Below are positions 33,932 through 43,042 of a stretch of 64,000 bases of DNA, piece after piece (within the stretch, counting starts at the first letter, position 1; every line of letters starts with the position of its first letter). Both the position numbers and the translations under genes were made by a program. Under the pieces are notes generated by a model. That model saw only the letters and a program-made list of their open reading frames with translations, had not been told where the DNA came from and searched no databases. Origin of the DNA: Clostridiales bacterium. Its GTDB lineage: Bacteria; Bacillota; Clostridia; Saccharofermentanales; Saccharofermentanaceae. The stretch spans positions 62,001-126,000 of the forward strand of contig JAFRQR010000025.1 in NCBI GenBank assembly GCA_017428545.1. Reading direction: 5' to 3'.

Positions 33932-36103
33932 TTACTCGACCTGAAGATCGACGATCCTGCCTTCCTGCCATTCAAGGACTTTCAGTGTCTTTCCTCCGCG
34001 CAGCAGTAATCCCTCGACGCGGCCGTGCTTTTTCCAGGCATTTGGAAGCGCCGGCAGATAACGGACTACATCTCCGTGGCTTTGTACCAGCATCTCGGCA
34101 ATTCCCGCCGTAGCGCCGAAGTTGCCGTCGATCTGAAACGGCGGATGATCATCAAACAGATTCGGAAGTGTCTGCTTATGGATCAAGGTCATAAGATTCT
34201 CAAAAGCCTTCTCCCCTTCTCCGAGGCGGGCATACATATTAATGATCCATGCCCGGCTCCAGCCGGAATGCCCGCCGCCGAAAGAAAGCCTTCGTCCGAT
34301 CGTCTTTTTCGCAGCCTCAAACAGATCCGGTGTTTTTTCCTTGCTGATCTGCGTTCCCGGATACAGCGCAAAAAGCTGTGAGATATGCCTGTGACCAGGC
34401 TCAGCTTCTTCGTAGTCTTCATTCCACTCCATGATCTGTCCGTACTTTCCGACCATGACCGGTGCGATACGCGAAAGAACTCCTTCTGCTCTTTTGCTGA
34501 TCGGATCAAAACCGCAAGATGACGGTTCAAGTGCTTTTTCCGCGGAAATACAGGCGCAAAGAAGTTCTCTGATGATCTGGTTATCCATCGATGCGCCTTT
34601 ACAGATCACTCCCTTTTCCCCACTTGGCAGGATGTATGTATTCTCGGGAGATAAGGTCGGGCAGGTCACCAGATACTTGCCGTCGTCGATCAGGTAATCC
34701 ATGACGAATTCGGCGGCCTCTTTCATGAGCGGATAGTTGTCTTTAAGAAACGAAATATCCTTCGTGAAAAGGTACTGCTCCCATACATGAAGCGCAAGCC
34801 ATGCGCCGCCCATGACCCAGTAAGTCGAACTGATGCAGACATCCTGTGGCGCGGTATCGCCCCAGATATCGGTGTTATGATGCGCGACAAAGCCATTACA
34901 TCCGTACATTTTCTGCGCGGTGATCCTGCCATTTTCGCGTATCCGGTAAAGGTGCGAAATCAAGGGCTCCTGACATTCGGTCAGATTCGTAAGCATCGCC
35001 GGCCAGTAGTTCATCTCGGTATTGATATTGATCGTAAAACGGCTGCCCCACACCGGCGCAAAGTCCTGATTCCAGATGCCCTGAAGGTTCAGCGGAAGAG
35101 ACCCCGGGCGCGATCCCGCGATCATGAGGTAACGTCCGAATTGGAAAAATCTTTCGACCTCTTCCTGTCCGTCGATCTGAAGCTTCACACGGTCATAAAG
35201 AGACTTATAGTCCGAAAGATGCTCAAAATAAAGGCTCTCCCACAATGCCGCCGGAGCCTTCCGGTTCGAAGATACATCCTCCAGACGTTTCAGAACTGAA
35301 GAAACAGGGTCTTCCTCGCGGAAAGTCGTGTCCGCACAAAGGATGATCACGGCTTCATCGGTATTTTGGATCCTTGTGGTATTTCCTATCAGAGTAGTTC
35401 TCCCGCCCTTGGCGATCACCTTGATTGCGCAGGCCATGTGAACACCGCCGCCTCCGGCCGTTGCTTCCATGATCTGGATGCCGCCGTCTTTCCCGGTGAT
35501 ACTGTCGCAAAATCCGGTGTATGCCTGCCGTCTTAAGGTCTGTTTCTGATAAGGTATCTCTTCCCAGGGCTTTCCCGGATTTCTTCCGAGCTGCGCATGA
35601 AAACTCAGCGCACCGGGCATATCTGCCGTAAGATGGATGATCAGGGCATTTTTCGGATAGCTTGCGATCACCTGCCGGGTATATTTCACGCCTGCTAAAA
35701 CGAAAGATGTTGTTACCGTTGCCGTCGAAAGATGAAGTTCACGGCTGTAATCGGAGAATTCCGTCTCATCTCCTTCAAATTCGATATAGAGATTTCCCAA
35801 AGGCTCGTAGTGACGGGATTCCTCCGGAATGCCCGAAAGCGCGAAAGTACACAGTTCCTGAGCTTCGCTTATTTTTCCTTCGAAAATGAGTTTTCTTATC
35901 TTCGGAAGATTCTCAAGCGCCGACGGATTGTTTCTGTCCTGAGGGCCTCCGTACCAGACACTGTCTTCATTGAGCTGGATCCGTTCTGTATAAGGAAGCC
36001 CGAATACCATGCCGCCGAGTCTGCCGTTACCGACAGGCAGCGCCTCTTCCCAGGTCTTCGCCGGGGAAGAAAAAGAAATAGCGTGAGAAGTGCTAAAAGA
36101 CAT
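33932..36103 (-). CDS. Glycoside hydrolase family 95 (alpha-L-fucosidase/galactosidase-like)
   Basis: The 723 residues follow the GH95 plan: N-terminal beta domain (LPVGNGRLGGMVFG, DSVWYGGP), a linker, and the (alpha/alpha)6 barrel with NTEMNYWPA, HHNTDIWGD, EWNEDYEEAEPGHRH (general acid Glu region) and DGNFGATAGIAEML. The family removes terminal 1,2-linked fucose or related L-galactose. No signal peptide, so intracellular. ATG 36103 follows GGAGG. Stands alone, divergent from the phosphonate-transfer genes; an AAAAGCAC copy lies right after its stop. Confidence 0.92.
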   Translation of the reverse strand: MSFSTSHAISFSSPAKTWEEALPVGNGRLGGMVFGLPYTERIQLNEDSVWYGGPQDRNNPSALENLPKIRKLIFEGKISEAQELCTFALSGIPEESRHYEPLGNLYIEFEGDETEFSDYSRELHLSTATVTTSFVLAGVKYTRQVIASYPKNALIIHLTADMPGALSFHAQLGRNPGKPWEEIPYQKQTLRRQAYTGFCDSITGKDGGIQIMEATAGGGGVHMACAIKVIAKGGRTTLIGNTTRIQNTDEAVIILCADTTFREEDPVSSVLKRLEDVSSNRKAPAALWESLYFEHLSDYKSLYDRVKLQIDGQEEVERFFQFGRYLMIAGSRPGSLPLNLQGIWNQDFAPVWGSRFTININTEMNYWPAMLTNLTECQEPLISHLYRIRENGRITAQKMYGCNGFVAHHNTDIWGDTAPQDVCISSTYWVMGGAWLALHVWEQYLFTKDISFLKDNYPLMKEAAEFVMDYLIDDGKYLVTCPTLSPENTYILPSGEKGVICKGASMDNQIIRELLCACISAEKALEPSSCGFDPISKRAEGVLSRIAPVMVGKYGQIMEWNEDYEEAEPGHRHISQLFALYPGTQISKEKTPDLFEAAKKTIGRRLSFGGGHSGWSRAWIINMYARLGEGEKAFENLMTLIHKQTLPNLFDDHPPFQIDGNFGATAGIAEMLVQSHGDVVRYLPALPNAWKKHGRVEGLLLRGGKTLKVLEWQEGRIVDLQVE

Positions 36104-36183
36104 GATGACCTCCAAAGAAAAACCTGTTTTCATCATACTACTTTTCGCGCGCGGGCGCACACGCGCGTACTGTATATATTATA

Positions 36184-36213
36184 TTGTTACATTATCGGAA
36201 ACTATGCTATAAT
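36184..36213 (+). promoter_or_regulatory. Promoter of the YidC-phosphotransferase fusion operon
   Basis: TTGTTA, an 18-base spacer and TATAAT with upstream TGC. A GC-rich alternating CG tract (36146-36168) lies just upstream, between the divergent genes. Confidence 0.75.
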
Positions 36214-36278
36214 CATGTCTGTTCGTTTTGCCGAATTACCTGCAGAACGTTTTATCATTCGAGGAGAAAGCCGTTTAT

Positions 36279-39062
36279 ATGTCTTTTGGATCAATAATGT
36301 ACCAGCTGTTTCTGTCGCCGCTGACCCTTATTTTCGAAGCGGTGTACAGTATTGCATTTCAGTTTTTAAGGAGTTCGGGAGCCGCGATCATTCCGTTGAG
36401 CCTGGTCGTCAACCTCCTGCTTCTCCCCTTTTATAACCGCGCAGATGCGATCCAGGAAGAAGAAAGAAAGCGTCAGGAAAAAATGGCGCCGTTTGTCGAG
36501 CACATCAAAAAAGCCTTTAAGGGCGACGAGCGTTTCATGATGCTGCAGACCTTCTACCGTGAGAATAATTACAAGCCGATCTATTCCGTTCGAAGCTCGA
36601 TCGCTCTTGTTCTCGAGGTCCCTTTCTTTATCGCCGCTTACAACTTCCTGTCTAAGCTTCCGGACCTTCAGGGCGCGAAATACCTTTGCTTCAACGATCT
36701 TTCGAAGCCGGATGCCCTGATCACCATCGGCGGCGTTGCCATCAACATCCTTCCGGTCCTCATGACCCTGATCAACGTCATTTCCAGTGAGATCTACACC
36801 AAGGGACTTAAGTTCAAAGATAAGATCACCCTTCACGGTATGGCCCTGATCTTCCTGGTGCTCCTTTATAATTCTCCGTCCGGTCTTGTTTTGTACTGGA
36901 CATTAAACAATGTATTCTCACTTCTGAAAAATGTCGTTAACGGTAGCAAGAACAAGCGCCGCACCGCAGGCATCCTCTTTGCCGCCGCAGGCCTTGCCGT
37001 TATTGTTTACGGATTCTTCTTCTATCACGGGATCCAGTCCTACCGCCTCGGCGTAATTGCTTTCGGCGTTCTTCTTCTGATCCCGATGGTGGTAGCCCTG
37101 ATCCCTGCCCCCAAGGCAAAAGCACTTGCCTCCGAAACCGCGGAGAAAAAACCGGATCACCGTCTCTTCTTCGGCGCCGGTCTTTTCCTGACACTTCTGA
37201 TCGGCGGACTCATCCCTTCTGCCGTTATCAAGTCTTCGGTCACCGAATTTGTACTGACCTCGGATATCCATTCTCCGAACCGTTATGTCATCTATTCGCT
37301 TCTTACTGCGGCCGGTTTCTTCCTTGTCTGGAGCGGACTTTTCTATTACCTGGCCAAACCGAAGGCAAAGCGTATCTTCACCGGCGTTCTTTGGTTCTGC
37401 GCCATCACGGGTACCGCGAACTACATGGTATTCGGCCAGAACAGTAACTCCCTGACCACTGACCTTCGATTCGATGTCGCACTCGATCTTGCGGTAAATA
37501 AGCAGATCCTCGATCTTCTCATGATCGCCGCCATCGGTGTCTTGCTCTTCGTGATCTTCAAAAAGAAAGATTCCATCATCCGCTTCATCTCCCCGATCCT
37601 TCTGATCGCGGTCGGCGCGATGACGGCCTTTAATATGTATTCCATTCAGGACGCAATGCCGAATATCCGCCGTGTCATTGCCGAGAGTTCCACGGAACGC
37701 CCGGTCATGACTTTCAGTAAGGACGGACAGAATGTTGTCGTCTTTATGATCGACCGTGCAGTGGCTTCTTATGTACCTTATCTGTTCCAGGAAAACCCGA
37801 CACTCGAACAGCAGTTTTCCGGATTTACCTGGTATCCGAATACACTTTCCTTCGGAACGAGGACCCTGGTCGGCGCCCCGGCGCTTTTCGGCGGGTATGA
37901 CTACATGCCTTCGAACACCAATAAAAGAAACGATATCTCCCTGAAGGAAAAGCACAATGAATCCCTTAAGGTCATGCCGATCCTGTTCTCGGAAGCCGGG
38001 TACGACGTTACCGTCATGGATCCGCCGTATGCGGGATACAGCCTGATCCCGGATCTTTCGATCTATGACGATCATCCGGAGATCAAGACCTATAACACCG
38101 AGTTCGGCCAGTTCCGTGATGCATCGGATATTGCAGGCAACATGAAGTCCACCTGGAAGAGAAACTTCTTCTGCTACAGTATCATGAAAGTCTTCCCGCT
38201 GGTCGCCCAGCCGGCCGTATACTCGACGGGTATCTACTTTAAGCCGGGTACTTCCAGTACCGCTCTGATCCAGGGCGGCGCCATCGACCGTTACGACGTT
38301 CCGGATGCGCTTTATGATTCGTTCATGAACTCCTATGAAGTACTTCGCGCACTCCCGTCGATCACCAAAAGTGAAGAAAACGGCAAGAACACTTTCTTCA
38401 TGATGCAAAACAGCGCAACGCATAACATCATCCCGCTGCAGGAGCCGGATTACGAACCGGCATCCGTAGTCGAAAACGGCGAGTATGACAGGACGCACAC
38501 CGACCGTTTCACATATAACGGCGTCACGATGCATATGGATACGACCTATCAGATGGCTCATTACGAAAGTGACATGGCGGTTCTGATGAGGATCGGCGAC
38601 TGGATGGATGAGCTTCGCGCCCAGGGGGTCTATGATAACACCAGGATCATCATCGTTTCCGACCATGCCTGGGGACTCGGAAGTTTCGACGACCTTCTCT
38701 TCGGCGACGGCGATCCGGATACGCTCTATAACTCCGAAGATGCCATGGGCTATAACCCGGTGCTTTTCTATAAGGATTTTAATTCGACAGGTGATTTCAA
38801 CACAGACTATACCTTCATGACGAATGCCGATACACCGACACTGGCCATGCAGGGACTTATCGACAATCCGCTCAATCCGTATACCGGTAATCCGATCTTC
38901 CAGCCGGATGCGAAGGACGGCATCATGTACGTTCTTTACACGGACAACTGGTCTGCGGAATCCAACACCGGTAATACCTTCACCAATTCGATCTGGTATA
39001 CCGTTTCCAATAAGGATGTGCTGGACAAAAACAACTGGAAGAAAGAGGAGAATGAACCATGA
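36279..39062 (+). CDS. YidC/Oxa1-like domain fused to an LtaS/sulfatase-superfamily domain
   Basis: A 927-residue two-part membrane protein. Residues 1-225 read as a YidC/Oxa1 insertase domain: a first helix, SLVVNLLLLPFYNRAD, a charged loop, RSSIALVLEVPFF and the last pair ending SGLVLYWTLNN. The Arg that is essential in this helix of Bacillus YidC appears to be Asn (VVNLL). Five or six more helices follow (about 235-455). Residues 480-927 are an external alkaline-phosphatase-superfamily domain, as in LtaS or EptA: metal Asp in FMIDRA (near 489), candidate Thr nucleophile in FGTRTLVGAPAL, His in ATHNIIPLQ and Asp-His in SDHAWG (near 794). Start ATG 36279 follows AGGAG at a long spacing. The last bases overlap the next gene. 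Likely transfers a phospho- or phosphono-group to a surface polymer (inference). Confidence 0.82.
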   Translation: MSFGSIMYQLFLSPLTLIFEAVYSIAFQFLRSSGAAIIPLSLVVNLLLLPFYNRADAIQEEERKRQEKMAPFVEHIKKAFKGDERFMMLQTFYRENNYKPIYSVRSSIALVLEVPFFIAAYNFLSKLPDLQGAKYLCFNDLSKPDALITIGGVAINILPVLMTLINVISSEIYTKGLKFKDKITLHGMALIFLVLLYNSPSGLVLYWTLNNVFSLLKNVVNGSKNKRRTAGILFAAAGLAVIVYGFFFYHGIQSYRLGVIAFGVLLLIPMVVALIPAPKAKALASETAEKKPDHRLFFGAGLFLTLLIGGLIPSAVIKSSVTEFVLTSDIHSPNRYVIYSLLTAAGFFLVWSGLFYYLAKPKAKRIFTGVLWFCAITGTANYMVFGQNSNSLTTDLRFDVALDLAVNKQILDLLMIAAIGVLLFVIFKKKDSIIRFISPILLIAVGAMTAFNMYSIQDAMPNIRRVIAESSTERPVMTFSKDGQNVVVFMIDRAVASYVPYLFQENPTLEQQFSGFTWYPNTLSFGTRTLVGAPALFGGYDYMPSNTNKRNDISLKEKHNESLKVMPILFSEAGYDVTVMDPPYAGYSLIPDLSIYDDHPEIKTYNTEFGQFRDASDIAGNMKSTWKRNFFCYSIMKVFPLVAQPAVYSTGIYFKPGTSSTALIQGGAIDRYDVPDALYDSFMNSYEVLRALPSITKSEENGKNTFFMMQNSATHNIIPLQEPDYEPASVVENGEYDRTHTDRFTYNGVTMHMDTTYQMAHYESDMAVLMRIGDWMDELRAQGVYDNTRIIIVSDHAWGLGSFDDLLFGDGDPDTLYNSEDAMGYNPVLFYKDFNSTGDFNTDYTFMTNADTPTLAMQGLIDNPLNPYTGNPIFQPDAKDGIMYVLYTDNWSAESNTGNTFTNSIWYTVSNKDVLDKNNWKKEENEP

Positions 39063-40414
39063 CCTATTTTAGACTTTATATTGACCCGGGTACGGGTTCC
39101 ATGCTCTTTGCCATCCTCATCGGTCTTTTGGGTGTTGCAAGATTCGCCTTCAAAGGACTTTGGGTAAAGATCCGCTTTCTCTTCAGCGGCGGTAAAGCCA
39201 AGGACAATTCCGATCAATCGATCCCGCTCGCCGTCTTTTCCGACGACAAGCGTTACTGGTCGGTATTTGAGCCGATCCTAAAAGAACTCAATAAGCGCGG
39301 TGTTGACTGCGTGTATATGACGGCTTCCGAAGATGATCCCGGCTTAAAGACCGAGATGGAGCACGTAAAAGCCGAGTGCATCGGCCCGGGCAACAAAGCA
39401 TTTGCCAAGCTTAACTTCCTTAAGGCCAACATGCTCCTTTCGACGACTCCGGGTGTGGACGTTTATCAGTGGAAGCGCAGCAAGGATGTAAAATATTACA
39501 TCCATATTCCGCACTCCCCTGCCGAGATGACGACCTACAGAATGTTCGGTATCGACTTTTATGATGCGATCCTTTGTTCCGGACAGTTCCAGATCGATGA
39601 TACGCGTGATCTGGAAAAAGTCCGTAATCTTAAGGAAAAAGAACTTGTCCTTACAGGATCTCCGTTCATGGATGAAAAAGCTGCCAAGTTCAAAGCCAGA
39701 AAGGCTGAAGCCGAAGCTTCTTCTGAAAAGGACAGTTCGACCCGCACCGTACTTCTCGCTCCTTCCTGGGGCACAAGCGCGATCCTTTCCCGCTTCGGCG
39801 CTGACTTTATCCGCGACCTTCTTGCGACCGGATATCACATCATCGTCCGCCCTCACCCGCAGTCCTTTACTTCGGAAAAAGAACTGATGGACAAGCTGAT
39901 GGCGGAGTTCCCGGACAGCGAGCAGCTCGAGTGGAACAGAGATACGGATAACTTCGATGCACTGAATCGTTCGGACATCCTGATCTCCGACTTTAGTGGC
40001 GTTATCTTCGACTTCTCGCTGGTATTCGATAAGCCGGTCATCTGCGCAGATACGAAGTTTGATGATTCTCCGTACGACGCATGGTGGCTCAAGAGACTTC
40101 CGTGGGGCTTAAGCGTTATCCCGCGTCTCGGCGCCAAACTTACCGAAGAAAACAGAGCAGATCTGAAGAAGATGATCGATGACTGCCTCGAGGACGAGTC
40201 CTTTACGGAGAGCCGTCATCAGGTCAGAGACGAAGCCTGGGCATACCAGGGCGAAGGCACCAAGCGTGTCTGCGACTACCTCGTCAATAAATATGAGGAA
40301 CTGAACAAAAAAGATCCTGATGAAGAAGAAACGGATAAGAACGGATCCGACAAGAAAGAGTCGGAAAAGAAAGCATCCGGAAAAAAGAAATCAGATAAAA
40401 AAGCCGATAAGTAA
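39059..40414 (+). CDS. CDP-glycerol glycerophosphotransferase family protein (TagF/TagB-like)
   Basis: 451 residues: an N-terminal membrane-associated segment (YIDPGTGSML and following helix), then the glycerophosphotransferase fold with HIPHSPAEMTTY, LLAPSWGTSA, IVRPHPQS and SDFSGVIFD. The family moves glycerol- or ribitol-phosphate from CDP-alditols to build teichoic acids. Here the genes for CDP-glycerol are absent, while genes for CMP-activated phosphonates are next door. The final 35 residues are Lys/Glu/Asp-rich and disordered. The ATG overlaps the previous stop (ATGA), so it is co-translated with the fusion protein. Confidence 0.88.
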   Translation: MTYFRLYIDPGTGSMLFAILIGLLGVARFAFKGLWVKIRFLFSGGKAKDNSDQSIPLAVFSDDKRYWSVFEPILKELNKRGVDCVYMTASEDDPGLKTEMEHVKAECIGPGNKAFAKLNFLKANMLLSTTPGVDVYQWKRSKDVKYYIHIPHSPAEMTTYRMFGIDFYDAILCSGQFQIDDTRDLEKVRNLKEKELVLTGSPFMDEKAAKFKARKAEAEASSEKDSSTRTVLLAPSWGTSAILSRFGADFIRDLLATGYHIIVRPHPQSFTSEKELMDKLMAEFPDSEQLEWNRDTDNFDALNRSDILISDFSGVIFDFSLVFDKPVICADTKFDDSPYDAWWLKRLPWGLSVIPRLGAKLTEENRADLKKMIDDCLEDESFTESRHQVRDEAWAYQGEGTKRVCDYLVNKYEELNKKDPDEEETDKNGSDKKESEKKASGKKKSDKKADK

Positions 40415-40432
40415 TTATCGTGAACTATTAGG

Positions 40433-40468
40433 AAAGGGCGGGAAGTGATCTGCTTCCCGCCCTTTTTG
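40433..40468. terminator. Strong bidirectional terminator between the two phosphonate arms
   Basis: AAAGGGCGGGAAG pairs with CTTCCCGCCCTTT around seven bases, with A/T runs on both sides. It separates the convergent operons. Confidence 0.93.
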
Positions 40469-40491
40469 GTTTCGTTATTTCTCACGATTCA

Positions 40492-41613
40492 TTACAGCGT
40501 GGCGATATACTCCATAAAGTTCTGCTTATTCTCAAGTGCTGTCGTCGTCGGACGGCCGAGGTCGTCACGGGCGCCGATACTGCACATGACTTCGATCAGG
40601 CACAGTTCGTTTAATCCCTTGGCAAGAGACAGTTCGCGGTCGAGTTCTTCGAAATCGGAAACGCGTACCGCATAAGGATATCCGCAGGCCTTGGCAACGC
40701 CGACCAGATCGACATCACCCATAACTGTGGGCATGCCGCCGACTGTCTCGTGCGCGCCGTTATTGATCACGATATGCACGAGGTTTTTCGGCTGGTTCGA
40801 TCCGAGAAGTGCCATAGAACCCATGTGCATCAGCACCGCGCCGTCACCGTCCACACACCAGATCTTCTGGTTCGGCTTATTGATCGCCACACCTAGTGCG
40901 ATCGAGGAGCTGTGACCCATGGAACCGACTGTCAGGAAATCGTACTTATGGCTCTGTCCGTTTGCCACACGCGTCTCGAAAAGCTCTCTGGACGCTTTAC
41001 CTGTAGTGGAGATGATCGGGTCTTCTTCACTGACGGCCACGATGTGCTGGATGATTTCTTCTCTGACCATCTTGTTATCGTTTTCATAAACGACCTTCTC
41101 ATCATAGGAGAGCGCGCCTTTTCTGATGACGAATGCGACGTCTTTGCCCTGTGCAAGGATCTTTCTGAAATCCTCCATCTTCGCTTCCACTTCTTCGTCC
41201 GTCGTCTCTTTTCCGATTGCGAAATTCGCAATATCCATATCGTCCAGAAGCTTGATCGTTACTTCTCCCTGATAGATGTGCTGCGGCTCGTCGTGGATGC
41301 CGGGCTCACCTCTCCATCCGATGATGAATACGGTCGGGATCGCGTATACTTTGTCATTTAAAAGGCTGGCCACCGGGTTGATGATATTGCCTTCTCCGCT
41401 GTTCTGCATATATACGACCGGGACCTTTCCCGTCGCAAGGTGGTATCCTGCCGCCAGAGCCGTGCAGTTACCTTCGTTTGCCGCGATGACGTGGTGATGA
41501 GCATCGATGCCGTAGGTATGCATCAGGTAATTGCAAAGTGCTTTTAGCTGGGAATCCGGAACACCGGTATAAAAATCGGATCCGATGATCTCTACAAGTT
41601 TTTCAACTTTCAT
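40492..41613 (-). CDS. aepY: Phosphonopyruvate decarboxylase
   Basis: The 373 residues are a thiamine-diphosphate enzyme of the Ppd family: N-terminal FYTGVPDSQLKALCNYL, ANEGNCTALAAGYH, and the ThDP motif GDGAVLMHMGS with INNGAHETVGG. It decarboxylates phosphonopyruvate to phosphonoacetaldehyde, which makes phosphonate synthesis irreversible. ATG 41613 follows AGGAGAG. It is last in the minus-strand AEP operon; an exact dispersed 10-mer (41536) is read as L-K-A-L. Confidence 0.95.
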   Translation of the reverse strand: MKVEKLVEIIGSDFYTGVPDSQLKALCNYLMHTYGIDAHHHVIAANEGNCTALAAGYHLATGKVPVVYMQNSGEGNIINPVASLLNDKVYAIPTVFIIGWRGEPGIHDEPQHIYQGEVTIKLLDDMDIANFAIGKETTDEEVEAKMEDFRKILAQGKDVAFVIRKGALSYDEKVVYENDNKMVREEIIQHIVAVSEEDPIISTTGKASRELFETRVANGQSHKYDFLTVGSMGHSSSIALGVAINKPNQKIWCVDGDGAVLMHMGSMALLGSNQPKNLVHIVINNGAHETVGGMPTVMGDVDLVGVAKACGYPYAVRVSDFEELDRELSLAKGLNELCLIEVMCSIGARDDLGRPTTTALENKQNFMEYIATL

Positions 41614-41698
41614 TTTCGTCTCTCCTATTCTTTCGGTCGCCGCCGCGCCCGTTCTTCTATCATTCTTTGCCATGGCGCATCTCGGCGCCGGGCGCGTC

Positions 41699-42994
41699 TC
41701 AGATCTCGTCGATCAGCGTGATGATGTTCTTGATGCTCATCAGGCGGTCATCAACTTCTTTAGCTCTGTGATACTTCAGGATATCTTCTGCCGTCTGCTG
41801 CATCGCCGGGAACGCAGATCTCGTGAGCTGGTTGGCATAGATAACGATGTTGACGCCGTGAGCGGACAGTTCTTCTTCCGTGATGACATTAAAGGATGTC
41901 GGAACAACGACGATCGGTGTCTTGGCATCAACGGCACGGAACTTGTCACAGAACTCCAGGATCTCTGCAGGATCTTTCTTTCTGCTGTGGATCATGATGC
42001 CGTCAGCGCCTGCTTTTACAAAGGCAAAAGCGCGCTCGAGCGCATCTTCCATACCCTGCTCGAGGATGAGGCTTTCGATACGGGCGATGATCATGAAATC
42101 ATCTGTAAGCTGTGCCTTCTTACCTGCGGCGATCTTCTCGGAGAATTCCTCGATCGTTGCCTGCGTCTGCTTGACTTCGGTACCGAAAAGAGAGTTCTTC
42201 TTAAGGCCCTTCTTATCTTCGATAATGACGGCGGAAACGCCCATTCTCTCGAGAGAACGGACCGTGTAAACGAAGTGCTCGGTAAGTCCGCCGGTATCAC
42301 CATCAAAGATGATCGGCTTTGTGGTAACTTCCGTTATATCCTCGATCGTTCTGAAACGGGAAGTCATATCGACAAGCTCAATGTCCGGCTTACCCTTTGC
42401 GGTACTGTCGCAAAGAGAGCTGATCCACATTGCGTCGAACTGGTCAAGTTTACCTTCGTGCTCGACGACGGTCTTTTCAACGATCAGGCCGGTAAGACCG
42501 CTATGGGCTTCCATGGCTTTAACGATAGGTGTCATTTCGATGAGCTGGCGAAGTCTCTTTCTTCTATATTCCGGCATCGCAAGTTTCTCACGAAGCTGCA
42601 GGTCGATCTTTCTGACCTTCTCATTAAATGTATAAGGAACATCCACAAGCTGTCCGCCATACTCAGAAAGCAGCTCCTCCACATGATCCCTGATCGTCTT
42701 TTCCGGACCCTCCTTCCAGTTATCGCCGTGAACGACATAGTCCGGATGGATCAGTGCGATGACGTCATCGTACTGCATCTCTTCCTGAAGGACGACCTGA
42801 TCGACGCCCGGGATCGTGCGATAAAGGCGCATGCGCTCATCCTGCGAAATTGTAGGGAATTTGTTATAACGGATCAAAACTCTGTCGGAAAGACATCCGA
42901 TGATGACTTTACCGAGTTTTTTCGCTTCGTTGATGATGTTCAGATGTCCGTCATGGATCACGTCTGTGCAAAAGCAAGTGTAAGCTGTTTTCAT
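41699..42994 (-). CDS. pepM: Cytidylyltransferase domain fused to PEP mutase (Fom1-like architecture)
   Basis: 431 residues. Residues 1-135 are a CTP-transferase-like fold with TDVIHDGHLNI (HxGH site) and DYVVHGDNW. Residues 140-431 are phosphoenolpyruvate mutase, with FDGDTGG and the diagnostic EDKKGLKKNS motif (EDKX5NS), ARIESLI, and PTSFNVITEEEL. PepM forms the C-P bond of phosphonopyruvate. The same order is known from fosfomycin enzyme Fom1, where the N-domain cytidylylates hydroxyethylphosphonate. ATG 42994 follows AAGGAG. The gap to the aminotransferase gene holds an exact dispersed 10-mer. Confidence 0.94.
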   Translation of the reverse strand: MKTAYTCFCTDVIHDGHLNIINEAKKLGKVIIGCLSDRVLIRYNKFPTISQDERMRLYRTIPGVDQVVLQEEMQYDDVIALIHPDYVVHGDNWKEGPEKTIRDHVEELLSEYGGQLVDVPYTFNEKVRKIDLQLREKLAMPEYRRKRLRQLIEMTPIVKAMEAHSGLTGLIVEKTVVEHEGKLDQFDAMWISSLCDSTAKGKPDIELVDMTSRFRTIEDITEVTTKPIIFDGDTGGLTEHFVYTVRSLERMGVSAVIIEDKKGLKKNSLFGTEVKQTQATIEEFSEKIAAGKKAQLTDDFMIIARIESLILEQGMEDALERAFAFVKAGADGIMIHSRKKDPAEILEFCDKFRAVDAKTPIVVVPTSFNVITEEELSAHGVNIVIYANQLTRSAFPAMQQTAEDILKYHRAKEVDDRLMSIKNIITLIDEI

Positions 42995-43042
42995 GATGAT
43001 TCTCCTTACCTGATTCGATTTCAAAAGCACTTGTCGTGCGGC

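Noticed and set aside
36918-38666. 582-codon open frame antisense to the YidC fusion gene
   Set aside because: Low-complexity Asp/Arg/His-rich translation typical of antisense frames in this codon usage.
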